A stretch of 6,354 nt of DNA from assembly GCA_963580095.1 (NCBI GenBank), contig CAUZJQ010000256.1, positions 1 to 6,354 of the forward strand, given 5' to 3'. A program made the position numbers and the translations under genes. The notes under the pieces are model-generated. The model did not search any database, was not told where the DNA came from, and saw only the letters and a list, made by a program, of their open reading frames with translations. The DNA comes from CAJWLW01 sp963580095. Lineage in GTDB: Bacteria; Verrucomicrobiota; Lentisphaeria; JABSQK01; CAJWLW01. Within the stretch, counting starts at the first letter, position 1; the number at the start of each line of letters is the position of its first letter. Below, piece after piece: positions 5,133-6,354 of this stretch.

Positions 5133-6354
5133 TTATCGACCTGCCAGGACCTCATCTGCTGCCGCCTGTCGCAACTGGGCAAGCTGTTCGACACCGATCC
5201 GCCCCATCGCCTCGTGTGCTTCCCGGAAGGACAGCGGATTGTCCAGAATCGGCTGGTCGTAGAAATTCTCGCGATCGCGCAGGTCCGTGTCTTCGTGAAC
5301 ATGCACGAGCTGCCTGCCGTGACCGGGCAGAAACAATGTTGTGCAGCGTTCGCCCGGACCGGCATGGACAGGCTCCGAGGAGACGACCTTGTAAGTGCCG
5401 CTGCGCACCGCCAGCCTCAGCTCTCCAACGGTGCTGCCGATGTCGAATGCCTGATCGGCGACAATCTCCTGTGCTTGCGTACCGATCAGCACGCTATCTG
5501 TGATGGTGCCGCGACCGCTCACGGTAACGCCGATCAACACCGAGCCGTGCACTTCGACGTCCGGGCCAAGCTCACTGTCGACGATGCGATTGCCGTCGCT
5601 GTCGGGTTCCACGTCTGCGATCTGCGCAATTGCCCGTGATATTTCGCCCTCCGCCGAGGTTGCCCGCAAGGCGGTATAGAATTTGTAGATCTGCGGGTGT
5701 TGACCGATATCGCCCCAGAACGGTTCGCCGCAATCCATGGCCCGCATATTCAGCTTGTGGCCGGGGCCATGCGCAACGGCCTCGATTACACGGCGGAGGC
5801 GCGACAGGATATCCGGCATCATTTCATGCAATGCGGCCATCGCCCGATTTTCTTCGCAGGCTGCTGTCCATGCGGCTGTTCGCGCCGCCGGGTCATCGAC
5901 AACAGCGATAGTCAACGCTGTGAAAAACTGTGGATCCAGGTCCGGTCGCTGCTTTCGGTTGGCGCCGGTGTTGTTCACGTCTGTTTCGAACTCTGCAAGC
6001 AGGGCGTCGAGTAACCGATAGGAGAGGGCGATCGACCCGAGATTAATGCCCCCGAAGAGTTTGCCGTCACGTCGCTGCAGCAGGCCGCGATCGGCAAGTT
6101 TCTCCATCTCTTCCAGCGGCCGTCGTGGAATGAACGCGGTGACCCGACCATCGCCATCGACGCCGACCCAGTCCTTCTCCGCTGCCTGATCGGCGGTCAT
6201 TTCGCACACCGAAACGAAGCGCACGACATCTGCATCCGCCAATCCCGAATCGGTTTTACGGAGGTCGCAGGTCGGGATTTGAACTTCGTCGCCCCACTGT
6301 ACCACGAGCCCGTTGAATCCTGAGCGGCGCAGGTACTGTTGCACCGGCAGACGA
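5133..6354 (-). CDS. Probable sugar-phosphate nucleotidyltransferase-like protein with hexapeptide-repeat C-terminus (5' truncated by window)
   Basis: The minus-strand frame is open to the window edge ('RLPVQQYLRRSGF...'), so the true start and the expected N-terminal nucleotide-binding glycine loop are outside; 406 complete codons are seen before TAA (complement of 5133-5135). Counting from the GTG at 6344, visible parts are 'GFNGLVVQWGDE' (9-20), 'DADVVRF' (37-43), 'VGVDGDGRVTAFIPR' (60-74), 'GGINLGSIALSYRLLDALL' (98-116) and 'DCGEPFWGDIGQH' (204-216). A region at about 253-310 with 'I/V-x-D/G-S-x-L' spacing, such as 'SVLIG' twice, resembles left-handed beta-helix repeats. The tail has 'CTTLFLPG' and 'DNPLSF'. 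The overall plan (catalytic domain followed by hexapeptide repeats) is that of NDP-sugar pyrophosphorylases, but I do not recognise a characterised member. The substrate is unknown. It is transcribed in the same direction as the aminotransferase gene, 226 bases apart. Confidence 0.55.
   Translation of the reverse strand, partial: RLPVQQYLRRSGFNGLVVQWGDEVQIPTCDLRKTDSGLADADVVRFVSVCEMTADQAAEKDWVGVDGDGRVTAFIPRRPLEEMEKLADRGLLQRRDGKLFGGINLGSIALSYRLLDALLAEFETDVNNTGANRKQRPDLDPQFFTALTIAVVDDPAARTAAWTAACEENRAMAALHEMMPDILSRLRRVIEAVAHGPGHKLNMRAMDCGEPFWGDIGQHPQIYKFYTALRATSAEGEISRAIAQIADVEPDSDGNRIVDSELGPDVEVHGSVLIGVTVSGRGTITDSVLIGTQAQEIVADQAFDIGSTVGELRLAVRSGTYKVVSSEPVHAGPGERCTTLFLPGHGRQLVHVHEDTDLRDRENFYDQPILDNPLSFREAHEAMGRIGVEQLAQLRQAAADEVLAGR

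Noticed and set aside
4995..5639. Plus-strand open frame of 214 codons over the nucleotidyltransferase-like gene
   Set aside because: The minus-strand frame has coherent domain-like motifs and runs to the window edge; this frame is its shadow.

Overview
The window is GC-rich, densely coded bacterial chromosomal DNA. Most genes are short-spaced and lie on the minus strand. The gene set (a Mip/FkpA-like secreted FKBP prolyl isomerase, an apparent Lon-substrate-binding-domain protein, a YwrD-like gamma-glutamyltransferase and a class III aminotransferase) fits a proteobacterium, most likely a gammaproteobacterium. This is inferred from gene style only; there is no rRNA or other marker to fix the taxon. 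I see no insertion sequence, tRNA, CRISPR array, integrase or phage gene.

Left end, plus strand (1-725): the last 51 codons of a gene that looks like the C-terminus of a LON-domain protein. Its stop overlaps (GTGA) the start of a complete 190-residue protein. I recognise this as a homologue of the protein N-terminal glutamine amidohydrolase NTAQ1 (the 'WDYHV' family), with the Cys-His-Asp triad intact. This enzyme is best known from the eukaryotic N-degron pathway, so its presence next to a proteolysis-type gene is the most interesting point in the window.

Centre, minus strand (762-3271): a two-gene unit reading right to left. The first gene encodes an exported FKBP-type peptidyl-prolyl isomerase with a strong AGGAGG ribosome-binding site. 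The second, 11 bases downstream, encodes a gamma-glutamyltransferase-family Ntn hydrolase without a visible signal peptide. The latter converges tail-to-tail with the NTAQ1-like gene.

Junction (3272-3643): the upstream region of the FKBP gene, followed on the plus strand by about 70 codons that look like the N-terminal part of a trypsin-like S1C (HtrA/DegP-type) protease. This fragment is preceded by in-frame stops. Its homology stops where the 3' end of the convergent aminotransferase gene begins, so I read it as a gene relic marking an old rearrangement.

Right end, minus strand (3644-6354): a PLP-dependent class III aminotransferase of the glutamate-1-semialdehyde-aminomutase-like type. 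It is preceded by a 226-base leader/intergenic region with several inverted repeats. Upstream is a 5'-truncated gene (running off the window) that resembles a sugar-phosphate nucleotidyltransferase with a C-terminal hexapeptide-repeat region. The aminotransferase and nucleotidyltransferase could belong to one small-molecule or surface-sugar pathway, but the sequence does not identify a substrate.
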